From: Gordonibacter faecis | GTDB taxonomy: Bacteria; Actinomycetota; Coriobacteriia; Coriobacteriales; Eggerthellaceae | Assembly (NCBI RefSeq): GCF_030077735.1 | Contig: NZ_JASJEU010000012.1 | Span: 262,296 to 326,295, forward strand | DNA length: 64,000 nt | Reading direction: 5' to 3' | Notes under the pieces: generated by a model | Told to the model about the DNA's origin: nothing | Seen by the model: only the letters and a program-made list of their open reading frames with translations | Database searches by the model: none | Made by a program: the position numbers and the translations under genes | In this document: positions 42,167 to 49,700 of the stretch, piece by piece | How positions within the stretch are numbered: the stretch's first letter is position 1 | How the letters are laid out: each line of letters opens with the position of its first letter

Positions 42167-43888
42167 AACAAACAGGGGAAGGAACAGCGCACCGCAGGAT
42201 GCGCAACCGGGGTGCAGGGGCGCGCGGACGAGCGCTCGCGAGAGGCGCAGCCGCGCCCGGCCCTGCCGTGGGGGTTTCCCGTTGCGGTGGTGTTGGGGTA
42301 TGGGCTGTTTCGTGGTGTGAACGCGAACTCCTATCTGTCGGCGTTCGCGTCGGTGGAAGCGCCGTTTTTGTTCGTGCCCGACCTCTTCTTCAACGTGGTG
42401 GTGGCGTGTGCGGTAGTGGTGTGCGCCCTCATTCTCATTGCGCTCACGCTGCGCGGCCGCCTGGCGCCGCTGTCCATGCCCTACGTGGTGCCCACCGTGT
42501 TGCTGCTGGTGGCGAACGTGTGCTCACTCTTCGGCGTGTTCTCGTGGATGCCGTCGGACTTTGCCTTGCTGTTGCCGGGGGTGCTGTTCGGCGTGGCATC
42601 GGTCATGCTGTCGCTTGTGTGGGTGGAGGTGCTTGCGTGCCAAGACCCGCGCGCCATCGTGACGCAGATTGCGCTCAGCATGCTGGTGAACGTGGTGACG
42701 TCCTCGTCACTGTCGACGCTTTCCAGCGGCGCGCGCATGGTGGCAAGCTGCGTGGTGCTGGCGGTGATGGCGTGGTGCGCGTACTACGTGCGCCGCGTGC
42801 TGCGGGCGCAGGCGGAAGGCGAGCGCGGCGGGGAAGTGGGCGGCCTTGCTGGCGGGGGCGAGCGGGCGAAGGTGCACCCCGTGCGCCCGGCGCGCCCGGC
42901 GGGGCGCGGGTCGTATCGCGATGCGTTCTTGGAGCTGGGCAACTCCATTGTGGTGTTCTGCGTGATGGAGGCCGTCATCGGGTTGCTCAACAGCTTCATG
43001 CTGGCGGGTTCCATTGAATTTGCGGGGTCGGACACGGTGTCGGTGGCGGGCATGCTTACGGGCGTGGCGGCCTTCTGCATTGTGGTGTTTGTCGTGCAGC
43101 GCATACCGCGCGTGTCGACGGCCTTCCGCCTGGTCATGCCCGTGATTGCGTCGCTTCTGGTGTTCCTGCCATTTCTGGGCGAGCAGTACAACCTGTTCTT
43201 CAGCCTGGTGCTTCTGGGCAGCTACTACTTTATTGCGCTGTTGGTGACCTACGTGGTGGCGGAAACGGCGCACGAGCGGCGCGTGTCGCCCTATGTGCTG
43301 ATGGGAGCCGCGGCGGCGCTTGCGCGGGTGTGTTTGGCGGTGGCGCTGGTGACGGGCTACACGTTTGGGTCACTGCCGCCGGGCGGGCTGTTCGGTGAGG
43401 CCGAGGACACCATGCGCTACCTGGTGGTTATCATGGCCGTGATCTATGCACTGTCGCTGGCAGCCGTGCTGGTGTCGCGTGACCGTCGCCGTCGCCGCGG
43501 CGCCGAGGGAGCGGGCGGAGAGGCGCGGGGAGCCGCCCGGGGTAACCTTCCGGAGGGTGGGGAAGGTGCCGCCGGTGGGCTTGCCGCCGGCGGGGCAACC
43601 GGCGAAGCGCCGGCAATCGCTGCGGAAGGAAGCTCCCCTGCAGCACCCACCGATGACGCCGCCTTCGACGCGCGGTGTGCGCGGCTGGCGGAGCGCGGTG
43701 GGCTCACCGAGCGCGAGGCCGAAATCCTTGGCTACTTGGCGCGCGGCCGCACGAATGCCTACATTGCCACCACGCTGTTCGTGAGCGAAAACACCGTGCG
43801 CAGCCACGTGCGCAACCTCTACGCGAAGCTGGACGTACACACGCGCCAGCAGCTCATCGACCTGGTGGAGGCCGAACGCACCCACTGA
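42164..43888 (+). CDS. Membrane-anchored LuxR-family regulator
   Basis: 574 residues from ATG 42164. About twelve hydrophobic helices occupy residues 25-430, with a charged loop near residues 210-245. A Gly/Ala-rich linker follows, then a LuxR helix-turn-helix (about 510-570) with LTEREAEILGYLARGRTN and LFVSENTVRSHVRNLYAKLDV. It has the same overall plan as the regulator at 10688-12130. It starts 238 bases from the divergent reductase gene, so it probably controls that gene in response to a membrane-sensed signal. It is followed at 43973 by a two-component pair. Confidence 0.86.
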   Translation: MNKQGKEQRTAGCATGVQGRADERSREAQPRPALPWGFPVAVVLGYGLFRGVNANSYLSAFASVEAPFLFVPDLFFNVVVACAVVVCALILIALTLRGRLAPLSMPYVVPTVLLLVANVCSLFGVFSWMPSDFALLLPGVLFGVASVMLSLVWVEVLACQDPRAIVTQIALSMLVNVVTSSSLSTLSSGARMVASCVVLAVMAWCAYYVRRVLRAQAEGERGGEVGGLAGGGERAKVHPVRPARPAGRGSYRDAFLELGNSIVVFCVMEAVIGLLNSFMLAGSIEFAGSDTVSVAGMLTGVAAFCIVVFVVQRIPRVSTAFRLVMPVIASLLVFLPFLGEQYNLFFSLVLLGSYYFIALLVTYVVAETAHERRVSPYVLMGAAAALARVCLAVALVTGYTFGSLPPGGLFGEAEDTMRYLVVIMAVIYALSLAAVLVSRDRRRRRGAEGAGGEARGAARGNLPEGGEGAAGGLAAGGATGEAPAIAAEGSSPAAPTDDAAFDARCARLAERGGLTEREAEILGYLARGRTNAYIATTLFVSENTVRSHVRNLYAKLDVHTRQQLIDLVEAERTH

Positions 43889-43972
43889 GGCGTGCCCGCG
43901 TGAACCAACGAAGCGCGAGAATACACCGCCGAGGGTATGGCGCGCGCCCCGTGGGTCGCGTACCATGGGCCC

Positions 43973-45235
43973 ATGGAGAACTTCCTCGTACACAACCGCC
44001 CCCTCGCGCCTAAGGACTGGGCCATCGACGCTGCCGTGGCCGTGGCGGCGTTTTTGTTTGGCTGCGGGCAACTCATGCTCACGGCGTCGTCCATTGTCAT
44101 TCCCGACATGGCGCTGCGCCAGTATCTGGGCATGGTGAACGTGGTGCCCACGCTGTCGGTGTTTGTGGCGCTGGCGCTGACCACGCTCCCACTGGCGGTA
44201 CGGCGGCGGTTCCCGTGGCCGGTGTTTCTGTTTGTGCTGGTCACCTTCCTGGGGCTGCAAGATGCGTTTCGCGGGTTCTCGCTCACCATTGTGGGGCCCG
44301 TGGTGGCGCTCTACACCATTGCGTGCGAGCGCGGCCGCACCGAGGCGGTGGTGGCGGTCGTGCTTGCCGTGGTGGGGCTGCTGTTCGCGGACGCGCCCTC
44401 GCGCACGGCCAGTCTCGCCTTCTTCACGCGCTTCCAGAACATAACGCTTGTAGTGGCGGCGGCGCTTGGCGGCTACGCGTACCGCACGCACCGGGCCTAC
44501 GTGGCGGCCACCGAGCAGCGCGCGCTTGAGGCCGAGCGAACGCGTGAGGAAGAGGCCGCGCGACGCGTTGAGCAGGAGCGCGTGCGCATTGCGCGCGAGG
44601 TGCACGACATCACGGCCCACTCGCTGTCCGCAGTCAGCATTCAGGCTGCCGCAGCCGAGCGCCTCATTGATCGCGACCCTGTGGCCGCGAAGCAGGCCAT
44701 TGCCACGGCGCGCACCACGGCAAAAGACGCGTTGGAGGAAATTCGCGGCATGATTGGCGTGCTGCGCCACGGCGACGACGCGGCCGAAACAGAACCCACC
44801 GCGGGCACCGAGCGCCTGGCTGATCTCGCGGCCTACCTGGAACGCGCCGGCGTGCAGGCCACGCTTGACACGCAAGGCTACGACCGCGCGCTCGTTCCCG
44901 CGTTCGTGGACGTGGCGCTTTTCGGCATCGCGCGCGAGGCAGTTACAAATATAGTGCGTCACGCGAACGCGCACACGGCCACCATTCGCCTCACGGTTGA
45001 GCCCACGGCGGCACACCTTGTTGTGGAAGATGACGGAGCTGGCGCGGCGGCGGCACCTGAGCACGGCCCCGGCCCCGCGCCCGAGGCCGCCCGCCGCACC
45101 GGCGGCCACGGCATCGCCGGCATGGCCGAGCGCGTCAGTTTGTTGGGCGGCACGTTCTCGGCCGGGCCGCGCACACCTGGCGGGTTTCGTGTTGAGGCGC
45201 GCCTGCCGCTGGCAGCGGAGAAAGGAACCTCCTGA
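43973..45235 (+). CDS. NarL-type sensor histidine kinase
   Basis: 420 residues from ATG 43973; TACCAT at 43961-43966 ends only 6 bases before it, so the transcript may be leaderless. Five or so membrane helices span residues 15-180. A short coiled coil leads to the HisKA_3 domain with His211 in AREVHDITAHSLSAV. The HATPase domain follows with EAVTNIVRHANAHTA and GHGIAGMAERVSLLGG. It phosphorylates the response regulator encoded next (TGATG overlap). The signal is unknown; the helices have no recognisable ligand domain. Confidence 0.9.
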   Translation: MENFLVHNRPLAPKDWAIDAAVAVAAFLFGCGQLMLTASSIVIPDMALRQYLGMVNVVPTLSVFVALALTTLPLAVRRRFPWPVFLFVLVTFLGLQDAFRGFSLTIVGPVVALYTIACERGRTEAVVAVVLAVVGLLFADAPSRTASLAFFTRFQNITLVVAAALGGYAYRTHRAYVAATEQRALEAERTREEEAARRVEQERVRIAREVHDITAHSLSAVSIQAAAAERLIDRDPVAAKQAIATARTTAKDALEEIRGMIGVLRHGDDAAETEPTAGTERLADLAAYLERAGVQATLDTQGYDRALVPAFVDVALFGIAREAVTNIVRHANAHTATIRLTVEPTAAHLVVEDDGAGAAAAPEHGPGPAPEAARRTGGHGIAGMAERVSLLGGTFSAGPRTPGGFRVEARLPLAAEKGTS

Positions 45236-45975
45236 TGGAACGTCGTATGAGCGAAGCGCACGCGCAGACGAAGGATACGTGGCCCCGCGCCGCGGATGAG
45301 CAGCCCCTGCGTTTGGTGGTGGCCGACGATCAAGACCTCGTGCGCAGTGGGTTTCGTCTCATCCTGTCGTCCTACGACGGGTTCACCATTGTGGGCGAGG
45401 CGCGCGACGGTGAGGAAGCGGTGGAGTTGGCGCGGCGTCTGCACCCCGACGTGGTGCTCATGGACATTCGCATGCCGCACAAAAATGGCATCGAGGCCAC
45501 GCGCGCTATCACGAGCGACCCCGCGCTTGCCGACGTGCGCGTGCTCATTCTCACGACGTTTGACATCGACGAATACGTGTACGACGCTCTGGCCGCGGGC
45601 GCAGGCGGCTTTCTGCTGAAAGACGCCGAACCCGATGACATCGCTTCGGCCGTGCGCGTAGTAGCCGCAGGTGACGCGCTCATTCAGCCCTCGGTCATGC
45701 GCCGCCTCGTGGAAACCTTCGTGCGCTCGCGCCCCGCGGTGTCGCCCGCTACCGCTGCCGGAAGCCTGTCTGCGCTCACCGAGCGCGAACGTGAAATCCT
45801 CACGCTGGTGGCGCGCGGCCTCACGAACGACGAAATAGGGCAGGATCTGTTCATCTCTCCCGCCACGGTGAAAACCCACCTGGCTCGCGTCATGGCGAAG
45901 CTGGAGGCTCACGACCGCGCACAGCTCGTGGTGAGGGCTTACGAAGGCGGTTTGGTTCGCCCCTCTATACGGTAA
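45235..45975 (+). CDS. NarL/FixJ-family response regulator
   Basis: 246 residues, ATG overlapping the kinase stop by one base. The receiver domain (about 25-145) has phosphoacceptor Asp77 in VVLMDIRMPHKNG and Lys in GFLLKDAEP. The C-terminal LuxR-type domain (about 178-240) has LTEREREILTLVARGLTN and LFISPATVKTHLARVMAKL. A 25-residue N-terminal extension precedes the receiver; ATG 45247 is an alternative start. Targets are unknown. Confidence 0.92.
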   Translation: MERRMSEAHAQTKDTWPRAADEQPLRLVVADDQDLVRSGFRLILSSYDGFTIVGEARDGEEAVELARRLHPDVVLMDIRMPHKNGIEATRAITSDPALADVRVLILTTFDIDEYVYDALAAGAGGFLLKDAEPDDIASAVRVVAAGDALIQPSVMRRLVETFVRSRPAVSPATAAGSLSALTEREREILTLVARGLTNDEIGQDLFISPATVKTHLARVMAKLEAHDRAQLVVRAYEGGLVRPSIR

Positions 45976-46033
45976 AGGCACCGGCCTTCGGCGGTATACC
46001 ATCGTTTATCACTCATCTTTTGCTAACCTCAGC

Positions 46034-46039
46034 TATAAT
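46034..46039 (+). promoter_or_regulatory. Consensus -10 before the MarR-like gene
   Basis: A perfect TATAAT, itself within the palindrome TATAATTATA, lies in an AT-rich patch 117 bases before ATG 46151. There is no convincing -35. Confidence 0.35.
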
Positions 46040-46150
46040 TATATGCGTGTGTGATATAGTCCGAGTTTCATAAGGCACAGCTAAAGCGGCACCGAAGGAG
46101 AGGAGACGGCCGTCAAACGCGACGAAGAAACGCAGCAAGCCGAAGCGTCT

Positions 46151-46987
46151 ATGGAAGTGACGCTGCACGCGGCTACGGCGGTGGACGACGCACGCCGGTC
46201 GCTTCAGCGTGGGCTCGATCAGGCGTGCGGCATTTCGCTGAAAGCGTTTTGCCTCTTGGCGTCCGTGCATTCGCATGAAGGAACGCTTCCCTTGGCGGCG
46301 TTTCCGCCCCATGTCTTCGTCTCGGGCCGCGCCGCCAGCCTTGCGGCCAGCGAACTTGCGCACAACGGCTTGGTGGAAAAGTCCTACGCCCACGCCGGTC
46401 GTCGAAATCTGCAACTGCGTGAGACAGACCGGGCCAGCGCAACACTTACCACCGGGTTTGAGGTGGCGTATCAGTGCCTGGAAGAGGCCGCCGAGCGCGC
46501 CCGCTTGCTCGAAGGGGTGGAAGGCATGGCCAAGGCGCTCAGTCTGGCGGCGGGCCGCTTGGGTGTGAGTGATCTGGAATTCGACCCCTGCTGTCATACG
46601 ATGCTCACCCCCGCGTGTCTCATCGCGCTCATGGGTTTGATACAGCGCTGGGACGAGGTGGGTCTGCCCGTCACTGGCCTCGCGTTCACGGAAGCCCAAT
46701 GCCTCGTACTGCTGAGGCTCCACCGCGTTACCGCTTCCTTCGAGTTTATGGCCGACGCCCTGCGCGTTGAGCCTGCGGAAGTGTCCAAACTGGTGACGCG
46801 CTTGCGCAACAAACTCTTCGCCGGATTCAGCGCGGGATACGTCAGCGAAGACTACGTACAGAAAGTTGGGCTCACCCCCCAGGGCGCTGAGATGGCGCTC
46901 ACCGCTGCGGAGGAGCTGGGGAAGGTAGTAGCCAATCTGCGCTCAGGTTCGGGCGCGCTTCTCGCGTACGCAAAGGAACCCCGCTAG
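46151..46987 (+). CDS. MarR-like duplicated winged-helix protein
   Basis: 278 residues from ATG 46151. The second half (about 165-275) looks like a MarR winged helix: FTEAQCLVLLRLHRVTASF, DALRVEPAEVSKLVTRLRN, LTPQGAEMALTAAEEL. The first half (about 15-115) shows a weaker version of the same pattern, so it may be an internal duplication. The strong ribosome site AAGGAGAGGAG (46095-46105) is too far from this ATG; the codon placed properly after it is GTC 46112, in the same frame. Either that GTC marks the true start region or the leader has another role. Function is regulatory by inference. Confidence 0.6.
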   Translation: MEVTLHAATAVDDARRSLQRGLDQACGISLKAFCLLASVHSHEGTLPLAAFPPHVFVSGRAASLAASELAHNGLVEKSYAHAGRRNLQLRETDRASATLTTGFEVAYQCLEEAAERARLLEGVEGMAKALSLAAGRLGVSDLEFDPCCHTMLTPACLIALMGLIQRWDEVGLPVTGLAFTEAQCLVLLRLHRVTASFEFMADALRVEPAEVSKLVTRLRNKLFAGFSAGYVSEDYVQKVGLTPQGAEMALTAAEELGKVVANLRSGSGALLAYAKEPR

Positions 46988-47073
46988 CCTTCGCCCGCTC
47001 GAACGAAATGTGGCGAAAGTTTGGCGATTCGGTACAACCTTAGTCAAGGACGCTCACATTTTCTCAAATTCGC

Positions 47074-47138
47074 TTGCATTCAGTGACAGGGCTGCTATGA
47101 TAACGCACTGTTTAGCACTCGTTACCTCTGAGTGCTAG
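47074..47138 (+). promoter_or_regulatory. groESL promoter and CIRCE operator
   Basis: TTGCAT (47074-47079) and TATGAT (47096-47101) are 16 bases apart. The inverted repeat TTAGCACTC-N9-GAGTGCTAG (47112-47138) matches the CIRCE element bound by the HrcA repressor, with one departure from consensus in the last base. HrcA would block transcription until heat or unfolded protein titrates GroEL. hrcA itself is not in the window. Confidence 0.92.
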
Positions 47139-47220
47139 CAGTCAAGACAATCGAGTGGTTAAATGAGCAAACGTGTTCAACCAGTTTCGGACATGAGACG
47201 GACGGAAGGAAGGAAGCGTT

Positions 47221-47508
47221 ATGAATTTGAAACCATTGGGTGATCGCGTCATCATCAAGCAGGACGAGGCTGAGGAGACGACGGCATCCGGTCTGTATCT
47301 CGCGACCGAGGCGAAGGAAAAGCCCCAGACGGGCAAAGTGCTCGCGGTGGGCGAAGGCAAGATGGACAAGGACGGCAAGCTGGTGCCTGTGCCCGTGAAG
47401 GTGGGCGACAAGGTGCTGTACGGCAAGTACGGTGGAACCGAAGTGCACATCGACGGCGAGGATGTCATGATCCTGCGCGCCGACGATCTGTACGCGGTCT
47501 TCGAATAA
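47221..47508 (+). CDS. groES: GroES co-chaperonin
   Basis: 95 residues. LKPLGDRVIIKQDEAEETTA and the mobile loop TASGLYLATEAKEKPQTGKV are typical, as is the C-terminal GEDVMILRADDLYAV. It caps the GroEL ring. GGAAGGAAGG precedes the ATG. It leads the CIRCE-controlled groES-groEL operon. Confidence 0.97.
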   Translation: MNLKPLGDRVIIKQDEAEETTASGLYLATEAKEKPQTGKVLAVGEGKMDKDGKLVPVPVKVGDKVLYGKYGGTEVHIDGEDVMILRADDLYAVFE

Positions 47509-47613
47509 ATCCGCAGGTTGAAGCGTAAAGGCGACCATCGCGCCGCCCGTTTTCGGCACACAGCCGAACATTCCCTCAGGTAACAACAACGCAGTTGAAA
47601 GGATAGAGAGAAC

Positions 47614-49248
47614 ATGGCTAAAGACATTAAGTTCGACGCCGATGCACGCAGCGCGCTCGCTGCCGGCGTGAGCAAGCTCTCCGACGCTGTTAAGGTGACG
47701 CTTGGCCCCAAGGGCCGCTACGTGGCGCTTGAGAAGTCCTACGGCGCGCCCACCATCACCAACGATGGTGTGACCGTGGCTAAGGAAGTTGAGCTGGAGG
47801 ACCCGGTAGAGAACATGGGCGCCCAGCTGGTGCGCGAGGTTGCCGTCAAGACGAACGACGTGGCGGGCGACGGTACCACCACCGCTACGCTCTTGGCTGA
47901 CGTCATTGTGAGCGAGGGCCTGCGCAACGTCACCGCTGGCGCTGACGCGCTTGGCATTCGCCGCGGCATTCAGAAGGCCACGGACGCCATCGTTGACGCC
48001 ATCAAGGCTGACGCAACGCCCGTGTCCACCAAGGAGCAGATTGCCAACGTTGGCACCATTTCCGCCGGCGACGCCGAGATCGGCGAGAAGATTGCCGAGG
48101 CCATGGACGCCGTGGGCAACGACGGCGCTATCTCTGTGGAAGAGAACGCCCAGTCGTTTGACCTGGAGCTGGACATTGTTGAGGGCATGCAGTACGACCG
48201 CGGCTACATTTCTCCCTACATGGCCACCGACATGGAGAAGATGGAGGCCGTGCTGAACGACCCCTTCATCCTGCTCACCGACCAGAAGATCACGAACATC
48301 CAGGACATGGTGCCGCTGCTGGAGGAAATCATGCGCTCCGGTCGCCCGCTGTTCATCGTCGCGGAAGACGTTGAGGGCGAGGCGCTGGCTACCATCCTGC
48401 TGAACAAGCTGCGCGGCACGTTCAACTGCGTCGCCATCAAGGCCCCCGGCTTCGGCGACCGCCGCAAGCGCATCTTGGAGGACATCGCGGCTGTCACGGG
48501 TGCCCAGGTCATCGACAAGGACTTCGGCATGACCATGGCCGACGCCAAGATTGAGATGCTTGGCCACGCCAAGACCGTGAAGGTGACGAAGGACACCGCA
48601 CTTATCGTTGACGGCGCGGGCGACAAGAAGGACATCGAGGATCGCATCAGCCAGATTCGCGCTGAGCTGGAGCGCGTCGACTCCGACTTCGACCGCGAGA
48701 AGCTGCAGGAGCGTCTGGCGAAGCTCTCCGGCGGCGTGGCGGTGCTCAAGGTGGGCGCTGCGACCGAGTCCGAGCTCAAGGAGAAGAAGTCCCGCATTGA
48801 GGACGCTCTGCAGGCAACCCGCGCGGCAGTGGAAGAGGGCATCGTTGCTGGCGGCGGCGTGGCGCTGGTGGATGCGCTGCCCACGCTGGAGGCGCTTGAA
48901 GTGGCCGACAAGGACGAAGAGGTGGGTGTTGCCATCATCCGCAAGGCCATCGAGGCGCCGATGCGCGCCATCGCCCAGAACGCGGGCTTCGAGGGTAGCG
49001 TCGTTGTGGAGCGCGTGAAGGGCATGCCGAAGGGCGAAGGCCTGAACTGCGCCAACGGCGAGTACGGCAACATGATTGAGATGGGCGTGAACGATCCGGT
49101 GAAGGTGACCCGTACGGCACTGCAGTCCGCAGCCTCCGTGGCGGCCCTCATCCTCATCACCGAGGCCACCATCAACGACATCCCCAAGGATCCCGATCCC
49201 GCAGCTCTCGCCGCCGCAGCCGGTGGCATGGGCGGCGGCATGATGTAA
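47614..49248 (+). CDS. groEL: GroEL chaperonin
   Basis: 544 residues. Nucleotide-binding motifs VTLGPKGRYVALEKSYGAP and NDVAGDGTTTATLLA are intact, and the apical domain is complete. The tail GGMGGGMM is the usual flexible Gly-Met C-terminus. It folds client proteins in the cytoplasm with GroES. AAAGGATAG precedes the ATG; 105 bases separate it from groES. The structured repeat R copy 2 starts 5 bases after its stop. Confidence 0.98.
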   Translation: MAKDIKFDADARSALAAGVSKLSDAVKVTLGPKGRYVALEKSYGAPTITNDGVTVAKEVELEDPVENMGAQLVREVAVKTNDVAGDGTTTATLLADVIVSEGLRNVTAGADALGIRRGIQKATDAIVDAIKADATPVSTKEQIANVGTISAGDAEIGEKIAEAMDAVGNDGAISVEENAQSFDLELDIVEGMQYDRGYISPYMATDMEKMEAVLNDPFILLTDQKITNIQDMVPLLEEIMRSGRPLFIVAEDVEGEALATILLNKLRGTFNCVAIKAPGFGDRRKRILEDIAAVTGAQVIDKDFGMTMADAKIEMLGHAKTVKVTKDTALIVDGAGDKKDIEDRISQIRAELERVDSDFDREKLQERLAKLSGGVAVLKVGAATESELKEKKSRIEDALQATRAAVEEGIVAGGGVALVDALPTLEALEVADKDEEVGVAIIRKAIEAPMRAIAQNAGFEGSVVVERVKGMPKGEGLNCANGEYGNMIEMGVNDPVKVTRTALQSAASVAALILITEATINDIPKDPDPAALAAAAGGMGGGMM

Positions 49249-49252
49249 TTTT

Positions 49253-49408
49253 GTTCCGCCGGCCTTCCGGCCGGCGGAACGACTCGACGCTGCGGAGCGT
49301 TCTGGCACCGAATCTTCGCGCGATCCCGAGGGCTTGCGTACCAAAGTACGCGGCGCCCTCGCGATCCCACGAATCTTCGGCGCCAGAACGCTCCTCGCTG
49401 ACACTACG
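49253..49408. repeat. Structured repeat element R, copy 2
   Basis: Same order of boxes as 34130-34287. Hairpin GTTCCGCCGGC/GCCGGCGGAAC (49253-49280), CTCGACGCTGCG (49283-49294), arm GAGCGTTCTGGC, CTTCGCGCGATCCC (49314-49327), inner stem GAGGGC/GCCCTC with GCGTAC/GTACGC, GCGATCCCACGAAT, arm GCCAGAACGCTC, CTCGCTGAC (49393-49401) and CTACG. Every stem differs in sequence from copy 1 and still pairs. The first hairpin could also terminate groEL. Confidence 0.7.
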
Positions 49409-49560
49409 AACGACCTGGGAGAATTATCAAACAACCTGGGGGTGGTCAGCAGGCGTCTTGCGCTTGGGCGCACAACACTAACTCGGAATGCGGGGCGGCT
49501 TCGGCCGCCCCGCGTGCGTATGTTCACCTGTTTCTCAATGCCGAAACCCACCACCACTTA

Positions 49561-49606
49561 TTGCTAAGCGTCAGGCATGGAGTATACTTAAATGAGTTCA
49601 TGCCTG
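49561..49606 (+). promoter_or_regulatory. Promoter and inverted repeat upstream of the SLH gene
   Basis: TTGCTA (49561-49566) and TATACT (49583-49588) with a 16-base spacer. CAGGCATG (49572-49579) and CATGCCTG (49599-49606) are perfect inverted arms around the -10, as an operator would be. With the R element, this accounts for the 441-base gap after groEL. Confidence 0.55.
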
Positions 49607-49631
49607 TTACACCCTTTTCAAAGGAGGTGAT

Positions 49632-49700
49632 GTGTCTGGGGTATGTCATGTAGGGGAGAAACTGGAGCAGAATCAATGGAAGGAGAAACATGAAGTTTAG
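49632..49700 (+). CDS. Possible 22-residue leader peptide before the SLH gene
   Basis: GTG 49632 sits 5 bases after the GGAGG of a near-perfect ribosome site (AAAGGAGGTGAT, 49620-49631). The frame runs 22 codons (VSGVCHVGEKLEQNQWKEKH...) to TAG at 49698-49700, overlapping the SLH start codon at 49690 by 11 bases. The sequence has no known motif. Overlap suggests translational coupling with the surface protein; it may equally be an unused ribosome site. Confidence 0.35.
   Translation: MSGVCHVGEKLEQNQWKEKHEV

Noticed and set aside
40909..43017. 702-codon plus-strand frame spanning a reductase gene and part of the LuxR gene
   Set aside because: Antisense to one real gene and out of frame with the other; the translation is His/Arg/Val-rich without motifs.
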